Assembly: GCA_025506515.1 (NCBI GenBank)
Contig: CM046451.1
Location: 39,270,595 to 39,334,594 of the forward strand
Reading direction: 5' to 3'
Source of the DNA: Flaveria trinervia
Lineage: Eukaryota > Streptophyta > Magnoliopsida > Asterales > Asteraceae
DNA: 64,000 nucleotides
Both the position numbers and the translations under genes were made by a program. Shown here piece by piece: positions 1 to 10,770 of this stretch (positions are counted from its first letter, which is position 1; every line of letters starts with the position of its first letter). Under the pieces are notes generated by a model. The model worked only from the letters and a program-made list of their open reading frames with translations. It was not told where the DNA came from and did not search any database.

Positions 1-356
1 ACTTTGAAATTTTAATTTAGAAAAGGTGAAAAAAAAATTCAAAGTATAAGTCTGTGTAGTCTAAGCAATATCAAAGGGAAGATGATAGAAAAACTGGTAA
101 CTCTAAAGGTAACACAATGAGAGTAGACCTAGAGGTTGCTAGACCACAATGATATGTCGGTAGATTCAACACAATAGATGATTAGACCTGACTGGTGATC
201 TCAAGATCAAACTAAGTGGTTCAACTGACTGTGGGCTCCCATCTTATCGCTGGTTAGCACAATCTCAATCGCATGACAGAAAGATGTTCTTCAAGCTTAA
301 GGATTTCATGACTTTCTTAGTAAATGATACTAATGTTTACTATCTTTGTGTAACAA

Positions 357-1715
357 ATGGCGACTAGATGGATTATGAGCACAAAGCACAATATATGTGC
401 TCATCTGGACTTAACATCCAGAAACGCTGCAGAATTCTCTGGCATAATCACATTTCTATTGAGATCACGGATTGCACATGCCATCTCTACCCCTTGCACC
501 CCATATCGATCCATTCAACAAGCCTTCTGGGAAGGCGCTACAGTTGATAGATCATCTGAACCTCACTGCATCAGAAGTACCATATTTGGCGAGGCTATTA
601 CAGTTGAGGAGGATCTAAGGATTGTACTACAATTGGGGGATGACGCTGACTGTCCAACCCGTTTACACCCCCTCACTGTCAGAGGATGTTTTCTCAAAGC
701 CAAATACTTTGGGGACATCAATTCTGGGGTACTCAACAAGAGTAATCTCTGTCCTCAGTTTAAATACCTTGCACACGTGCTGCTCAAGTGCATGGCTTCA
801 AGTAAAGGTGGTTTTGATGAGCTGTCGGACCAGATGCAGAACGCATACGTTGCGTTGGTGCTGAACCATCCGTTCAGCTTCTCTAAGATGATCTTCACCT
901 ATCTGGTGGAGAACATCGAGGGGAAAGGGAAGGAAGCCTTCTATATGTACTCGAGGTTTATGCAAATGATTATAGATCAGAAGCTTCCTTCCCTGCCAAA
1001 AGAAAAGGAGGATTCGGTAGTCTTGGAGGTAATGGATGACACCACCCTGGGAAGGATGAAAGTATACCGGGGAAAGCAAGTGAAGCCTCCTGTCAGGAGG
1101 TTGTTTGGTCATCTTGCCAGAGAGGACTATGTGGTGCCGAAAAAGAGAAAGTGGCATCACGAGGACAGTGACTCTGATGTGGAACAGATAGCCCTACCCA
1201 CTCATGACTCAGATGAGGATGACAGTGGGGATGCTGCTATTCCACTCAGAGGCACTGTGTCTGATTCTATACCTCCAGTGTCCGTCACATCTGGAGAAGT
1301 AACTGAGTCAGCGGGATTTCATCATGATTTTGTTCTTGATGCGGAGGAGGAGGATGAATCGGATGAGGAGCCACTTACACGAACTATGGGAAGGAAAGTT
1401 GTCCCCACAGAACATGGGTTAAGGGTGGTTGGTGAACACCCGAGAGACTCCGGAGATACAGATACTGACCCAACCTATGCTCCGGGGTCCTCAGGCGGGG
1501 TTGTAAGGGGAGCTTCCTCCTCAACTGGAACAAGGAAGAAGAGAATGGCCAAACCCTATGGCCAGAAGAAGAAGAAGCGTAGGGTGACCTTCATCACCAG
1601 CACATCTACCACATCCACCACAGCCACCACATCCACCACAGCCACCACATCCACCACATCCACCACATCCACCACATCTACCACAGCCCCCACCATACCT
1701 CCCACCACAGCATAG
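357..1715 (+). CDS. Downstream (post-pol) retrotransposon gene of element A, N-terminal part
   Basis: The 452-codon frame is the first part of the extra gene between pol and the 3' LTR. Its N-terminal 230 residues are a globular region shared with the downstream genes of B, F and G. The common pattern is a leucine-rich helix, then asparagine-rich and FSKMIF/NFSEI-type positions, then a tyrosine-x-RF motif (MYSRFMQM here). Residues 290-400 are acidic and low in complexity, followed by a basic KKKKRR stretch near 420 and a Ser-Thr-Thr repeat tail. No signal peptide or convincing membrane segment is visible, so an envelope role is not supported. The ending TAG (1713-1715) looks like a Gln-codon mutation, because the same frame stays open through 1815-2354. 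The function is unknown. Confidence 0.7.
   Translation: MATRWIMSTKHNICAHLDLTSRNAAEFSGIITFLLRSRIAHAISTPCTPYRSIQQAFWEGATVDRSSEPHCIRSTIFGEAITVEEDLRIVLQLGDDADCPTRLHPLTVRGCFLKAKYFGDINSGVLNKSNLCPQFKYLAHVLLKCMASSKGGFDELSDQMQNAYVALVLNHPFSFSKMIFTYLVENIEGKGKEAFYMYSRFMQMIIDQKLPSLPKEKEDSVVLEVMDDTTLGRMKVYRGKQVKPPVRRLFGHLAREDYVVPKKRKWHHEDSDSDVEQIALPTHDSDEDDSGDAAIPLRGTVSDSIPPVSVTSGEVTESAGFHHDFVLDAEEEDESDEEPLTRTMGRKVVPTEHGLRVVGEHPRDSGDTDTDPTYAPGSSGGVVRGASSSTGTRKKRMAKPYGQKKKKRRVTFITSTSTTSTTATTSTTATTSTTSTTSTTSTTAPTIPPTTA
1601..1689 (+). repeat. In-frame minisatellite encoding Ser-Thr-Thr repeats
   Basis: About nine tandem copies of a 9-bp unit (ACATCCACC and close variants, some with GCC in place of TCC) lie in frame inside the downstream gene of element A. 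They encode Ser/Ala-Thr-Thr triplets. The antisense strand reads as a Val-Val-Asp ORF, which is only a by-product of the repeat. Confidence 0.85.
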
Positions 1716-1814
1716 TTTCCCTCCACCACCACATCCTTTACTCCCTCATCACCTCCACCACTATACAGACCTATCTTCACTACCGCCACCTCCACCGCCA
1801 CGTCACACCAATCA

Positions 1815-2354
1815 ATGCCCTCAGCCCATCCCTCATACACTTATCGATCTCCTCTACCTCCAATCGGGGTAGAGGAACAGTTGTCAGCGCTTAACAGAAT
1901 GGTGATGCGCTTACTGGCGGCTGATGAGGAAAAGACAGCTCAGATCCGCCAGCTTACTGACCTGACTGGTGCACAATCTCATAAAATTATAGAGCAGGAT
2001 CGAGTAATTGAGGAGCAGGCCCAGCAGTTGGCTGCTCAGAGCACCAAGATGGACCAACTCCAAGCTCAAAGTGTCACATCAAGTAAGCAAATAGAGGAGC
2101 TGGAGAAGGCAAGGAAGTTGATCCTGTTAAAACTGAAAGGGTCTAAAGAGGAGCCATTAAAGATCAGGGAAGGAGACAGAAATGAAGATGATGAAGATAG
2201 TGATGAGGATGATGAGAGTGCTACTAAGGATGTTGAAGAAGCAGAAGGAGAGGATGCACCTGCATCGGCCACTGCTACAGGTCCGGAGAAAAGGACAAAG
2301 AACAGACAAGATCAATCAGCTTCTACCTCTGCTCTCCAAGTGATGAAACCATGA
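1815..2354 (+). pseudogene. Downstream gene of element A, coiled-coil segment
   Basis: This segment is in the same frame as 357-1715, from which it is separated by one TAG, so it continues the same protein rather than being a new gene. Residues 20-110 from its Met are glutamine-, leucine- and lysine-rich with heptad-like spacing, as expected of a coiled coil. Residues 115-155 are a strongly acidic Asp/Glu run. A coiled coil followed by a charged run also occurs in the downstream gene of element G (24184-24744). The segment ends at TGA 2352-2354. Confidence 0.6.
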
Positions 2355-2366
2355 TCCAAGATAAAA

Positions 2367-2555
2367 GTAACGATTAGATGTTTATGTATTTATCTTCTTT
2401 TGTATTTGAATCATGTAATTGAACACAATGTATTTAATGTTTATATTACTTTAATGCTTTTCTGGTTGATTAACTACTAATGATTATGTGTGGAATGATT
2501 AAACCAAACAGATCAATCTTATCAAAGAGATGAGTTTGATGTTGCTCTCCTTCAG
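2367..2555 (+). other. Candidate intron in the downstream gene of A
   Basis: The 3' gene of A keeps one reading frame from 357 to 3608, except for single stops and this AT-rich non-coding stretch. A GT donor (GTAACG at 2367), a TACTAAT branch-point-like heptamer near 2475-2482, and a pyrimidine-rich CTCCTTCAG acceptor ending at 2555 are all present. Both splice sites fall in phase 0 of the surrounding frame. The alternative is a non-coding insertion or a decayed spacer. The upstream TGA at 2352 must be a separate mutation. Confidence 0.3.
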
Positions 2556-2573
2556 CAGGTTAAGTCTCAGCTA

Positions 2574-3014
2574 ATGATGATACTTGATCTGCAAGGGATT
2601 GTCAGGAGGTCAGTGAATTACACCCTTGAAGAAGGGGAAATAATTCATGATCTAACTAATGAGCAACTCGCAGAGCTTTTCGAGCTAAATCCAGATGAAA
2701 TAGTAAAAGATGCTCCGACATGCGATTTGACTAGTGACGAAGAGTTCAACGATGTTGATGATGTAGAGATCGAAGATGTCATTGCCGAGGAGTATCCTCA
2801 GTACGCTGACAATAAGGGTAATGTGGTCCCCAATCTGGGTGAATCCCTTGTCAGCGATACTATTGAGGTGCTGAACAATATGGAGCAAGAAACAGAGAAA
2901 GCAGAAGGCACAACCCAACCTTCAAATGATGATGTTGACATTCGAAAGGCTGAGTGGGCTGCATGTTTTGAAGAAGTTAGAGCCCAACGTACTGCACCAA
3001 AGAAGGATTCCTAA
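2574..3014 (+). pseudogene. Downstream gene of element A, acidic middle segment
   Basis: This is an in-frame continuation of the downstream gene. The frame is open from about 2512, upstream of the first Met, so that Met is probably internal. The residues are strongly acidic (Asp/Glu runs around residues 30-75) with no recognisable domain. It ends at a TAA (3012-3014) followed immediately, in the same frame, by the next segment, so this is one nonsense change in a longer protein. Confidence 0.5.
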
Positions 3015-3608
3015 ATGAAACTCTATAGAGTCAAGAAACATCACAAGGTGTCAGGAAGAATCATAGCATGGGCATACTTTGAAGATCTCAATGCGTATGC
3101 AGTTAAAAGAGAACAGGGCATAGAGTACTTCAGATTCCCACATGATCTGAAGACCCTACCAGGTTTTGAGCTCAACCAGCTGGCCAAACTAAAGCTTTTG
3201 TATGCTGACCCGAGGAAGATGTCAGGCTGGTTCGAGGCTGCCCTAAAGAAGGAGTACCACACTAGATGGGTTAACTTCAGACCTCAACAGCCTACTAGGT
3301 ATATCAGAAGGTCTGAGGTTGATGCCATTACTGGCAAGCGTAAGATAGTGTTGAAGTGGAATCCTCCGCGCACAATGTCAAGAATCCCACTCAGGGAAAT
3401 GCCACAGGATTTCACTCCACACTTTAAGTGGTGGTACTATGATTGGAGAACAGCTGAAGCAGTCATAGTCTTAAGCAAAGTGGGACAAATGGATACTATC
3501 AGGGTATTCGACCCGATGTGGCTTACAAACTTGTCAGAAAGTGATGTTTATACGCTATACAAGTGGCCACTGTTCTATGATACGCAGGATATTGTACAAG
3601 CCCTCTAG
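3015..3608 (+). CDS. Downstream gene of element A, C-terminal domain
   Basis: This 197-codon segment is the C-terminal domain of the downstream gene. It has no acidic low-complexity sequence and looks globular: aromatic-rich, with FKWWYYDWR near residue 140 and many Arg/Lys. The C-terminal segments of B (ends about 6982), F (13250-14440) and G (25106-26055) occupy the same place. Their common traits are basic residues near R-x-W-P or R-Y-I-R and a position just before the polypurine tract. The ATG at 3015 is probably an internal Met after a nonsense TAA. The function is unknown. Confidence 0.55.
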   Translation: MKLYRVKKHHKVSGRIIAWAYFEDLNAYAVKREQGIEYFRFPHDLKTLPGFELNQLAKLKLLYADPRKMSGWFEAALKKEYHTRWVNFRPQQPTRYIRRSEVDAITGKRKIVLKWNPPRTMSRIPLREMPQDFTPHFKWWYYDWRTAEAVIVLSKVGQMDTIRVFDPMWLTNLSESDVYTLYKWPLFYDTQDIVQAL

Positions 3609-3730
3609 TTCCAGAAAGTTATACGACTCTGCTTCACGTTTGAGATTCACACATGAGTCACAAAAGAGGAGAAGTACAAGAAATACAAAGAGGTTATGCA
3701 GAAAATAGAAGATTAGAGAGATCTAGGTCC

Positions 3731-3741
3731 AAGGGGGAGTT
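3731..3741 (+). other. Polypurine tract of element A
   Basis: The sequence AAGGGGGAGTT abuts the TGTTGATG start of the 3' LTR. The same GGGGGAGTT core abuts the LTRs of F (13250-13258, complement), G (26059-26067), the B2 tail (42925-42933, complement) and E (54131-54139). It is the plus-strand priming site for retrotransposon cDNA. Confidence 0.85.
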
Positions 3742-4472
3742 TGTTGATGCATGTATGTCCCTAGATCATGATATGAAATGTAATAGATCTTGTTTATCTA
3801 ATTCTGGTGTAATTTGATATGATTAATGAAATGGTATTGGTTGATTGTGATTTATAATGATTAATATTTCATTAATGAGTTGATATAAAATTGTTTAATT
3901 AGGTTAGTGATTGGTTGAATGTTTACATATAATGTTTACTAATTAATACATTCTAACTTAACATAATGAAGTTCTCATGCGAATGGCCCATCCGAATGGA
4001 CCATAAGCATGAACAACTTCATATGAATGACTCAGTCGCACGACTGAACCGGGTGACTGGATTAGTCGTATGATCCACACATAAGATTGGCTCAGTCGCA
4101 TGACTGAACACTCAGTCGTGCGGATGAAACAACTGCATGGTTCAATCGCACGACTGAACCATACTAATGGTTCAGTCGCACGATTGAATAATACCAACCT
4201 ATAAATACAACCAAATTCATGAAAAATAATGACTCTCGATTAATTACGATTCCAAACGTACCCTAGCCGTCCAGAAGCCTCCCAATTCGTTCTCCAAGTT
4301 CACAGAACACATTAGATCGATTCCCAATCGATTTCTAACGTTAGTTTCAATTCCTGATTGATTCTTCGTGTGTTCTCACTGATTGGATCGCCAATCAAAT
4401 AGGATTCCGCACTATTTGATCTGGTTTACACGCTAATCTCCAGGTATTTCATTCAAATACCAGGTCCTTACA
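3742..4472 (+). repeat. 3' LTR of element A (731 bp)
   Basis: It starts TGTTGATGCATG directly after the polypurine tract and ends GGTCCTTACA, after which gypsy gag coding sequence begins abruptly. A TATA box (TATAAATA, 4200-4207) marks the promoter. Upstream of it, 4016-4190 holds about six copies of a near-palindromic word of the form CAGTCGYRCGACTG, with variants. The same LTR family occurs as a solo copy at 49585-50287 and, internally deleted, at 45018-45320. Confidence 0.9.
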
Positions 4473-5872
4473 GCATCAACACGTCTACTACTAACAGGCA
4501 GCTTAGCACAGAAAGCAGCAGAAATAAAACTTTTACTGGCACCCGAATCAAATAACACAGAAGCTAAAGTTTGGTTCACTAGAAACGTACCAGACACAAC
4601 GTCAGGGTCCGTCCTAGCTTCCTCCTGTGTCATGGTGAATGCCCTGGCGCTCGCCCTCGGTCCTTCACCTCCCAGCTTCTTCGCCCCGGAACCCACGGCC
4701 CTTGGTTTCTTGCAATCCCTACTCATGTGACCTTCTTCACTATAGTTAAAGCATCGGACCGCATGATAGTCCTTGGCTATATGCCCCGGCTTCCCACATT
4801 TGAAGCACACATTCAACCCTAGCCTACATTCCCTGCTATGTTCTCTCCCACACCTACCAGACTTCTTTATACCAGCACCCGATGCAACCACACGGCGGTC
4901 GTCTACCCGTGCCTTCTTATTACCCGTCGAGGCATCACCCCGACCAAACCTCTTCCCCTGCCAGTTTCGATCACCACCTCCCTTCTTGCCACCTTCAGTC
5001 ACCACCACCGTCCTCTCATCATACAGTCTCCCTGCCAAATACACCACCGACCTAAACGTGCTCGGTCAGGCAGCGATCATGTGCCTGCGAATATCCGATG
5101 GCAAACCCTGAATATACCTCTTGATTTTTCGAGTCAGAGGTGTCACCTGATCCGGCACCAGACGTGCCATCTCGTTGAACTTTGTGGTGTACTGTTGGTG
5201 TGTCATCATTCCCGCCTCCAGCTGCAGGAACACTCTCTCTACCTTATCCATCTCCCGGTGAGGACAGAACTCCTCAATCACAAATTTCTTCAGTTCAGGC
5301 CATCTCATTCTCCTAATGGCCCTGCTACCCTCAGCTTGGACAATGTTGTCTCACCAGCACAGAGCTGAATCTATAAAAGAGTGGGTAGCAAACTTCACCT
5401 TTTGATCTTCATGGCACTCACTGATATCAAGAACAGCCTCCATTTCCCTCACCCACCGGTGAGCAGCAGCAGCAGTGCCATTTTCATAAAAAATTGGGGG
5501 CTTGCATCTCATAAATGCCCCGTAGTTACAGGCTCGTGCTGCCTCCTGAACAGGCTCTTCTTCTTCCTCCTCTTCTTCATCATCCGAGAGAACCGTTTCA
5601 GGCTTCGGTTGCTCTCGTCCTCCTGAGGACCTGTTCCTCTCCTTTCTTTCCCCTTCTCTTACTACCTTGATCACTTCGGTCACCACAGATGGTAGGATTG
5701 TCTGCATGACCTGATGAACTTCTTCCACCACAGCCTCCTTTACTGAGGCTCTCAGATTGGCACTCTCGTCGCCACCCTCCGGATGAGGGGTCTCTGGTTC
5801 TTCATGAGCCACCTTCTCAACTCTAGGTCTCCCTCTCTTGGGTCGCGGTTCAGCACCGTGACCTCCACCCAT
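4473..5872 (-). pseudogene. gag: Ty3/gypsy gag-protease fragment (element H)
   Basis: On the minus strand the protein runs from Met at 5872. It has an acidic N-terminal region, a retrotransposon gag domain (W-x-E-L-K-K-F...F, about 5308-5066), two zinc knuckles, and the start of an aspartic protease with the intact motif FDSGAS, cut off by the LTR of A at 4472. Two in-frame TGA codons (about 5351 and 5066) sit where Trp and Arg codons are expected. In both knuckles one zinc-binding Cys is Tyr (AKDYH and CFNYS). All of these are explained by C-to-T changes on one strand, typical of a methylated, silenced element. Layout and motifs suggest a chromovirus-type gypsy (Tekay-like), which I cannot confirm without RT. 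Confidence 0.85.
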
Positions 5873-6159
5873 GAAGCTTTCGAAGATCTACCACCACCCA
5901 TCACACGCACACTGAAAGATTCAAACACTAAGACAGTCATTCAAGGGAACAGCTCAGTTTATGTCAAGTATAGTAAGTCCCTAATTACAGTGGCCAGTTG
6001 TGATTAGCCACTTACTTTACTCTTCAAACCCCAAGCATTACCTATCCTGACTACATCAGTATTAAATCTACATCCATCACATAACCACATACCATGCGAA
6101 CATAAAACCGGTTCACTTTACGAAATACCTGATGGCACGCAACTACTTAGATTGGCATT
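5873..6159 (-). other. Upstream non-coding region of gypsy element H
   Basis: These 287 bp precede the gag start codon of H and end where the LTR of element B begins at 6160. They should be the 5' leader or part of the LTR of H. I found no primer binding site and no TG/CA LTR boundary. The last five bases (6155-6159, GCATT) are the expected left copy of a target duplication for B, but there is no matching copy at the far end of B. Confidence 0.45.
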
Positions 6160-6955
6160 TGCAGGATCGTTGAAGGGTGCTAAGTTACAACACAAACACA
6201 AGGAGGAGATTAACTAAACTTAATCAAATAGTAAACTGGATTAACCAATGAAAGACACTAAGAACACAAGTAATGTAAGACACAGAACACAAAGAACACA
6301 AGTCTATGGTTTTCAAGCATGCAGTATATTGCTTTCTCTATGCTCTACTACAAGTGTTACAAATCATAATTCAAAGATACAAGAATATGAGATACTTATA
6401 CTACATCCTACAGCCGGCTATACTTTGAAAGCCAGCTGGATACAATTGACTAGACACAAACAAAATCAATTGTTGAGTCAAAAGGTAGATGGCCTTTTGA
6501 CTAGTGACTATGACATGCCATAGCTCACATCCTTATCTATTACAAAAAGGATAAAGTACATGAAGTAGAAAGTTACAGACTCAAGACCTCAATGTACAAT
6601 TACCAAAAGCATGGACCTTTTCACTAACTCATGTAAGTTGGTGACCTTACAGAGGTGCAGCAGAAAGGTGTCTAGCTTTATGAAAAAGTACATCAGATAA
6701 AGCATGTATTAAAAGTCTTCGGAAGAAATATGTCTTCATGAGTTAAAGCTTCGGAAGACTTTGTCTCTAATGCTTCGGAAGACTTCATATTTGGCTTCGG
6801 AAGATATTGGTCTTGGCTTTGAAAGATTTTACACTTAGAGTATTTTCTGTTGCATGTGTAAAACTTCCTAAGCATTGTTCTTCATTGCACTTGTGCAGCA
6901 TGCAGGATAGACATTGGATGTTTAGGTTGCATCAGCCTCTTCATTAATCTCTACA
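6160..6955 (-). repeat. 3' LTR of element B (796 bp)
   Basis: It is aligned by eye with 42130-42924. On the minus strand it begins TGTAGAGATT and ends at 6160 in a slightly altered CCTGCA (CCTACA in the partner). It carries several copies of the word CTTCGGAAG at 6715-6810. The adjacent polypurine tract is degraded (GTAGGAGTT instead of GGGGGAGTT). Confidence 0.9.
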
Positions 6956-9900
6956 AACTCCTACAGTCCTCATTAGGATGATCACAATCCTTTCTTCATA
7001 AGGTGATCAGGATCCTTCAGTCTATCAAAGTGTCTTCTCATATCAAAGAGGTCATGCAAAGGCAACTGAAACATATCTTGCCATGTGTAAATGTCTTTAG
7101 TGCCTTGATCTCTAGTGACATGCCATCTTTCTGGATTTGTGGTGTATGTCCAAGACAAGATGGGTCTTCCAGATGCTAGAGGAGCTGTTTGAATTGGAGT
7201 TGATGTAGCATCCTCTGGCTGCACAACCTCAAGATGTTCTGACTCATCCTGGGGTTTACAAGAGGGTGCAGTCTTCTTCTTCTTTGGCTTTGGTTTAGAA
7301 GCCATCCTCTTCTTTCTCTTTACATGTTTTAACTGAGAAGACTGGCCTGCAGCACCAGATTGATCTTCACTGTCTTTCTCAGTTGGGACTTTCTCTATCT
7401 TAGGCTCAGAAGGAGAGGGAGGTTGACCCTACTGTGGATCAGAAGACGAAGCTTGCTGAGTTTCAGCGGGAGGTCCAGGTTGTGTTGTCTCTGGTTGTTC
7501 AACCTTAATCTCCACTTCAAGTGGGGCTTGACTTGGAGTGGAGTGTAAGTCAATGAGCTCTCCACTTTTGATCTTCTGCTTGATCACCCTAATATGCTCA
7601 TCCATAGTGGATAGAGACATGGGGCCAAGTCTCCTTCCGGAGAATCCATATAGCTTCAAGAAGCTAATCATCCTCAGCCTATCAGCAGACTTTGTCATGC
7701 TTTTTTGGATGATTGCTCTTGATTTTGTAGCTTCTTCCCTTACCTTCTTCTTAGTTGCCTTTCTGTCGTTGATTATCTCAAGTTCAAGCTGTTTTAAGTA
7801 CTCAAACTCAACATAATCATAGGACAAAGGAAGGAGTGCATCTGCCTGATAGAAGCCTGTGGCACTTAGGTAGTTGATCATCTTGATCCTCTCTTCTTCT
7901 TTGTCTACTGAGGTTCTTGTTGAACCACATCTTCTTGTGCAGGACTTTCCTGAACTGGGGAGAGGGTAGGCATATCCTTGTATAGTCTTTTTCTTTTTCT
8001 CTCTTCTTTGACTTGTACTAGAAGCTCTGCATCTTCTGCCTCCTTCTTCTCCTTTGACCTTTCAAAATCAACCAGTTCATTCAACTCTTCTAAGGGGAGA
8101 GAGATGACACTGTCTATGTCATAGTTCCTTGTCTGCAGATAATTATCCTGACTGCCCTTAACTCATCATTTTGAGTGTTTGGTCTGGGGGCAGCCCTAAT
8201 AGCAGACTCCATGAGTCTTGAAGACTCAGCAGAGGAACTTTCTCCCCTCAGCCTCCTTTTCCTCTCTCTCCCTCCTCCTCTCAATCTCCTCAGATTTCAT
8301 TTTTCTTTTCCCTTTGTCACTCACAGACCTTTATGACTCAGGGTGGAGAGAGCTTTGGTCTTCATTGCTTGTTGCAGCATCTAAGCTCTACCCAGAGAGA
8401 GGTTGAGAAGCACCTTCACCAGCAGGTGTCTCAATAGAAGTGTGGATCTCTACAGCAGTTGATGATGATGAGACAAGGGTCTCAGGTTCTGCCACTGGGC
8501 CTTCAGTCAAGTTTCCCCTATGAAACTAATCTTAGGGTTTGCCTTAACATCCAGTTGACCGATGACATTGCTTGATTGCCTAATTCTCCTTCTTAAGCTA
8601 AACTCTGCATTGATCCTATCTTGGATTCATTGAGCCTGTCTATCAGCTTGTCTTGATTTGCTTGGGTTGACAAGTGGCATGTTGACTAAATCCAGACCTT
8701 CATAGTAGTTCAAAGTCTGAAAATTGAAGACTTCTTGTTGTCCTTGAACTCTTATGATGATTAGGGCTTTCCTAATGTTATCATACCTCCACCCAATGAT
8801 GTGATTGAAAGATGGTGAAGATGACATAGCCCTTGGTATCCCATCCTCAAACAGACTCTGTATGAAGGAGTCAATGTAGTCCACATCAATGTGAACTTGA
8901 GGAGGTTGCTGAGAATGCACAGCTGCAAGTCAGGATGGTGAGTCATCAATGTCCACTCTCTCTGAAGAACTCCCAGGTTTTGTGGCTGTAATAACTTTCT
9001 CCCCTATTTTGGTAGCATCACCCACTTGCATAGGTGAGCTGGAAGATAGGTCAATCACATCCACAGGTTCTTGTGTTCCTGGTTGAGCACTTCTTAAGGG
9101 TCTCCCAGCTAGTTTTTCCTTAAGATATGAAATCTCAAGTTGCTGATCATTGATCTTGTTGTGTAAGGTAGTCACCTGAGATTCAAGGTTACTGACCTTT
9201 GAGACTAAATAGGTGCATGTTTTAGTCAGTTTGTGCACCTTTAGTCTCAGATTCCCCTCATCTTCATTAGAAGACTCATTGGGGGATGAGATGATTGGAC
9301 CAAAGTCCTCTCTCTCACCACCAGCTTCAGGTTCTTGGCTGCTATTTTTCCTCTGCACAATGGCAATCTCAGTTGAGATTTTAGTGGGTTAAGTTTCCAT
9401 GGTTGAGGTCTTAATGATGTAATCACTTTCAGAAGTGAGAGCCTCTTTCATATGGACATCCTGAACAGGTTCAGAAGTGTCCACCTCAGTTGTAGGTGAC
9501 TGATGTGGGATAGATGTAGGAGACTCAAGAGTATTCATCTCTCTTTGAGGAGGGGTAAAGAAGAGAGACTCATTATACTCACTGAAACCTAGATCTTCAT
9601 CGGAAGAAGTCAAGGTGTGGAATTGGTTGGTTGAGATCTATAGGCTGGGGATGGTAACCGTCTCCTGAAGGTTGATCACTTGAGTGTTGAGACTCAGAGT
9701 GATGGCTTAAGGCAATTGGGCTAATGAGCTCATCAGGCTGAGCATGAGGAACCTCAACACTGATTCTTGAAGAGATGGGAGTGGTCTGCTGCTCAGGAGA
9801 AGTGGGAGCTCCAGTGTCCACTTCTTCCTGTATGGGTGAGTATATGGGGGCCTCCACAGATTGAATAGCCTAAGCAGGGGTTCATTTGGATTTTCTTTGG

Positions 9901-10770
9901 TAAGTGATGGTGATTTGAGGTTGTGTGGGTGGTTGGGAGGTAGCAGGTGTGGGCTCAACACTAGCTTATGCTGCTAGGTTGTCACCTTGAGCAATAAGCT
10001 CTAACATTTTTGGGACAAGGGCTGTTTCTACCCCAGAGAAGCCAACAGTGGGCTTTCTCAGTATTTTAAAGATGTCAGGCTTCATTTGTCCCAATTTAAG
10101 AATATTACCTGTTTCCCTCAACTGTGAGCCCAATTCACAGTTAAGAATGTACTAGAAATATCTAGGAAACATGTAATGCTCTAAGGAGTCTAAATTAGCA
10201 AGTAAATTGGTATAAACAAATTGAGAATACTTGAATTTGACCCCTTGAACCATTCCATGGATTATGAAGGAGAGATCCTCAAGAATCTGGTCCCATCCAC
10301 CATGCTTGTTTGATAAGCTGTGGATGACCACATGGAGCAGGATCTCCATTGGGATGAGACCTTTCCTTTCCTAAAGGTCTTCACAGAGAAATCTCCCTCA
10401 TATCCCATCTTCTCAAAGGAATGATTAACAGCTTCCTTTGGGAAGAACACCTCACCTTCTTCATCATCCAGCTGAAGATGCATGTTGATGATGGTCGGAG
10501 TGATGAAGACTGTTCTCCCCTACACTGTGGCAAACAGTGCCTTCTCCCCATCCATAACAACCTCTTGGCAGGTTTTACAAAATTCTAGCAGATGTCCTCG
10601 TAGAGTGGAGGATCAATGGTTAGGTAGGTGAAGTAGTTTGACAAAGCTAAGAATCAACAAACCTCTGAGAAATGAGGATCTTTCTCGGAGCTTAACAGAG
10701 CAACCTGATTATGTTGCCTGTGTAGCTGCATGGTAAAGTTGGGATCATTTTTGTGAGCAAGGTTGGCCAT
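6956..10770 (-). pseudogene. Downstream (post-pol) gene of element B
   Basis: It reads from ATG at 10770 (MANLAHKND...) to about 6982 on the minus strand and is broken by many stops and frameshifts. Readable pieces include a globular N-terminal part around 10480-10150 ending in the tyrosine/phenylalanine-PRYF pattern, Ser/Pro/Glu-rich linkers at 9860-9390, a coiled-coil segment at 9360-8930 and a Lys-rich segment at 7880-7430. A basic tail then runs to 6982. The layout parallels A, F and G, and the KLYGFSGR segment near 7640 is repeated in element E near 53441. No enzyme motif, signal peptide or membrane span is visible. Confidence 0.7.

Larger units (their letters stand above)
1..4472 (+). 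mobile_element. Ty1/copia element A (SIRE-like), 3' part only
   Basis: This is the 3' part of a large copia-type LTR retrotransposon that begins left of the window. It holds the downstream gene (357-3608), a polypurine tract at 3731-3741 and a complete 3' LTR (3742-4472). No gag or pol is visible, so the assignment rests on homology of the downstream gene and tract to elements B, F and G here, which do carry copia pol. The right flank is gypsy gag coding sequence on the opposite strand, so A inserted into element H. Positions 1-356 show no recognisable coding region and probably belong to the spacer between pol and the 3' gene. Confidence 0.8.

Noticed and set aside
1556..1840. Antisense ORF of Val-Asp repeats (94 codons)
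   Set aside because: It is the mirror of the Ser-Thr-Thr minisatellite in the downstream gene of A and has no independent support.
4838..5368. Plus-strand ORF of 176 codons
   Set aside because: It lies entirely opposite the gypsy gag, which has clear zinc knuckles and a protease motif on the minus strand.
8218..8406. Short plus-strand Ser/Leu-rich ORF
   Set aside because: It is a shadow of the downstream gene of B on the minus strand.
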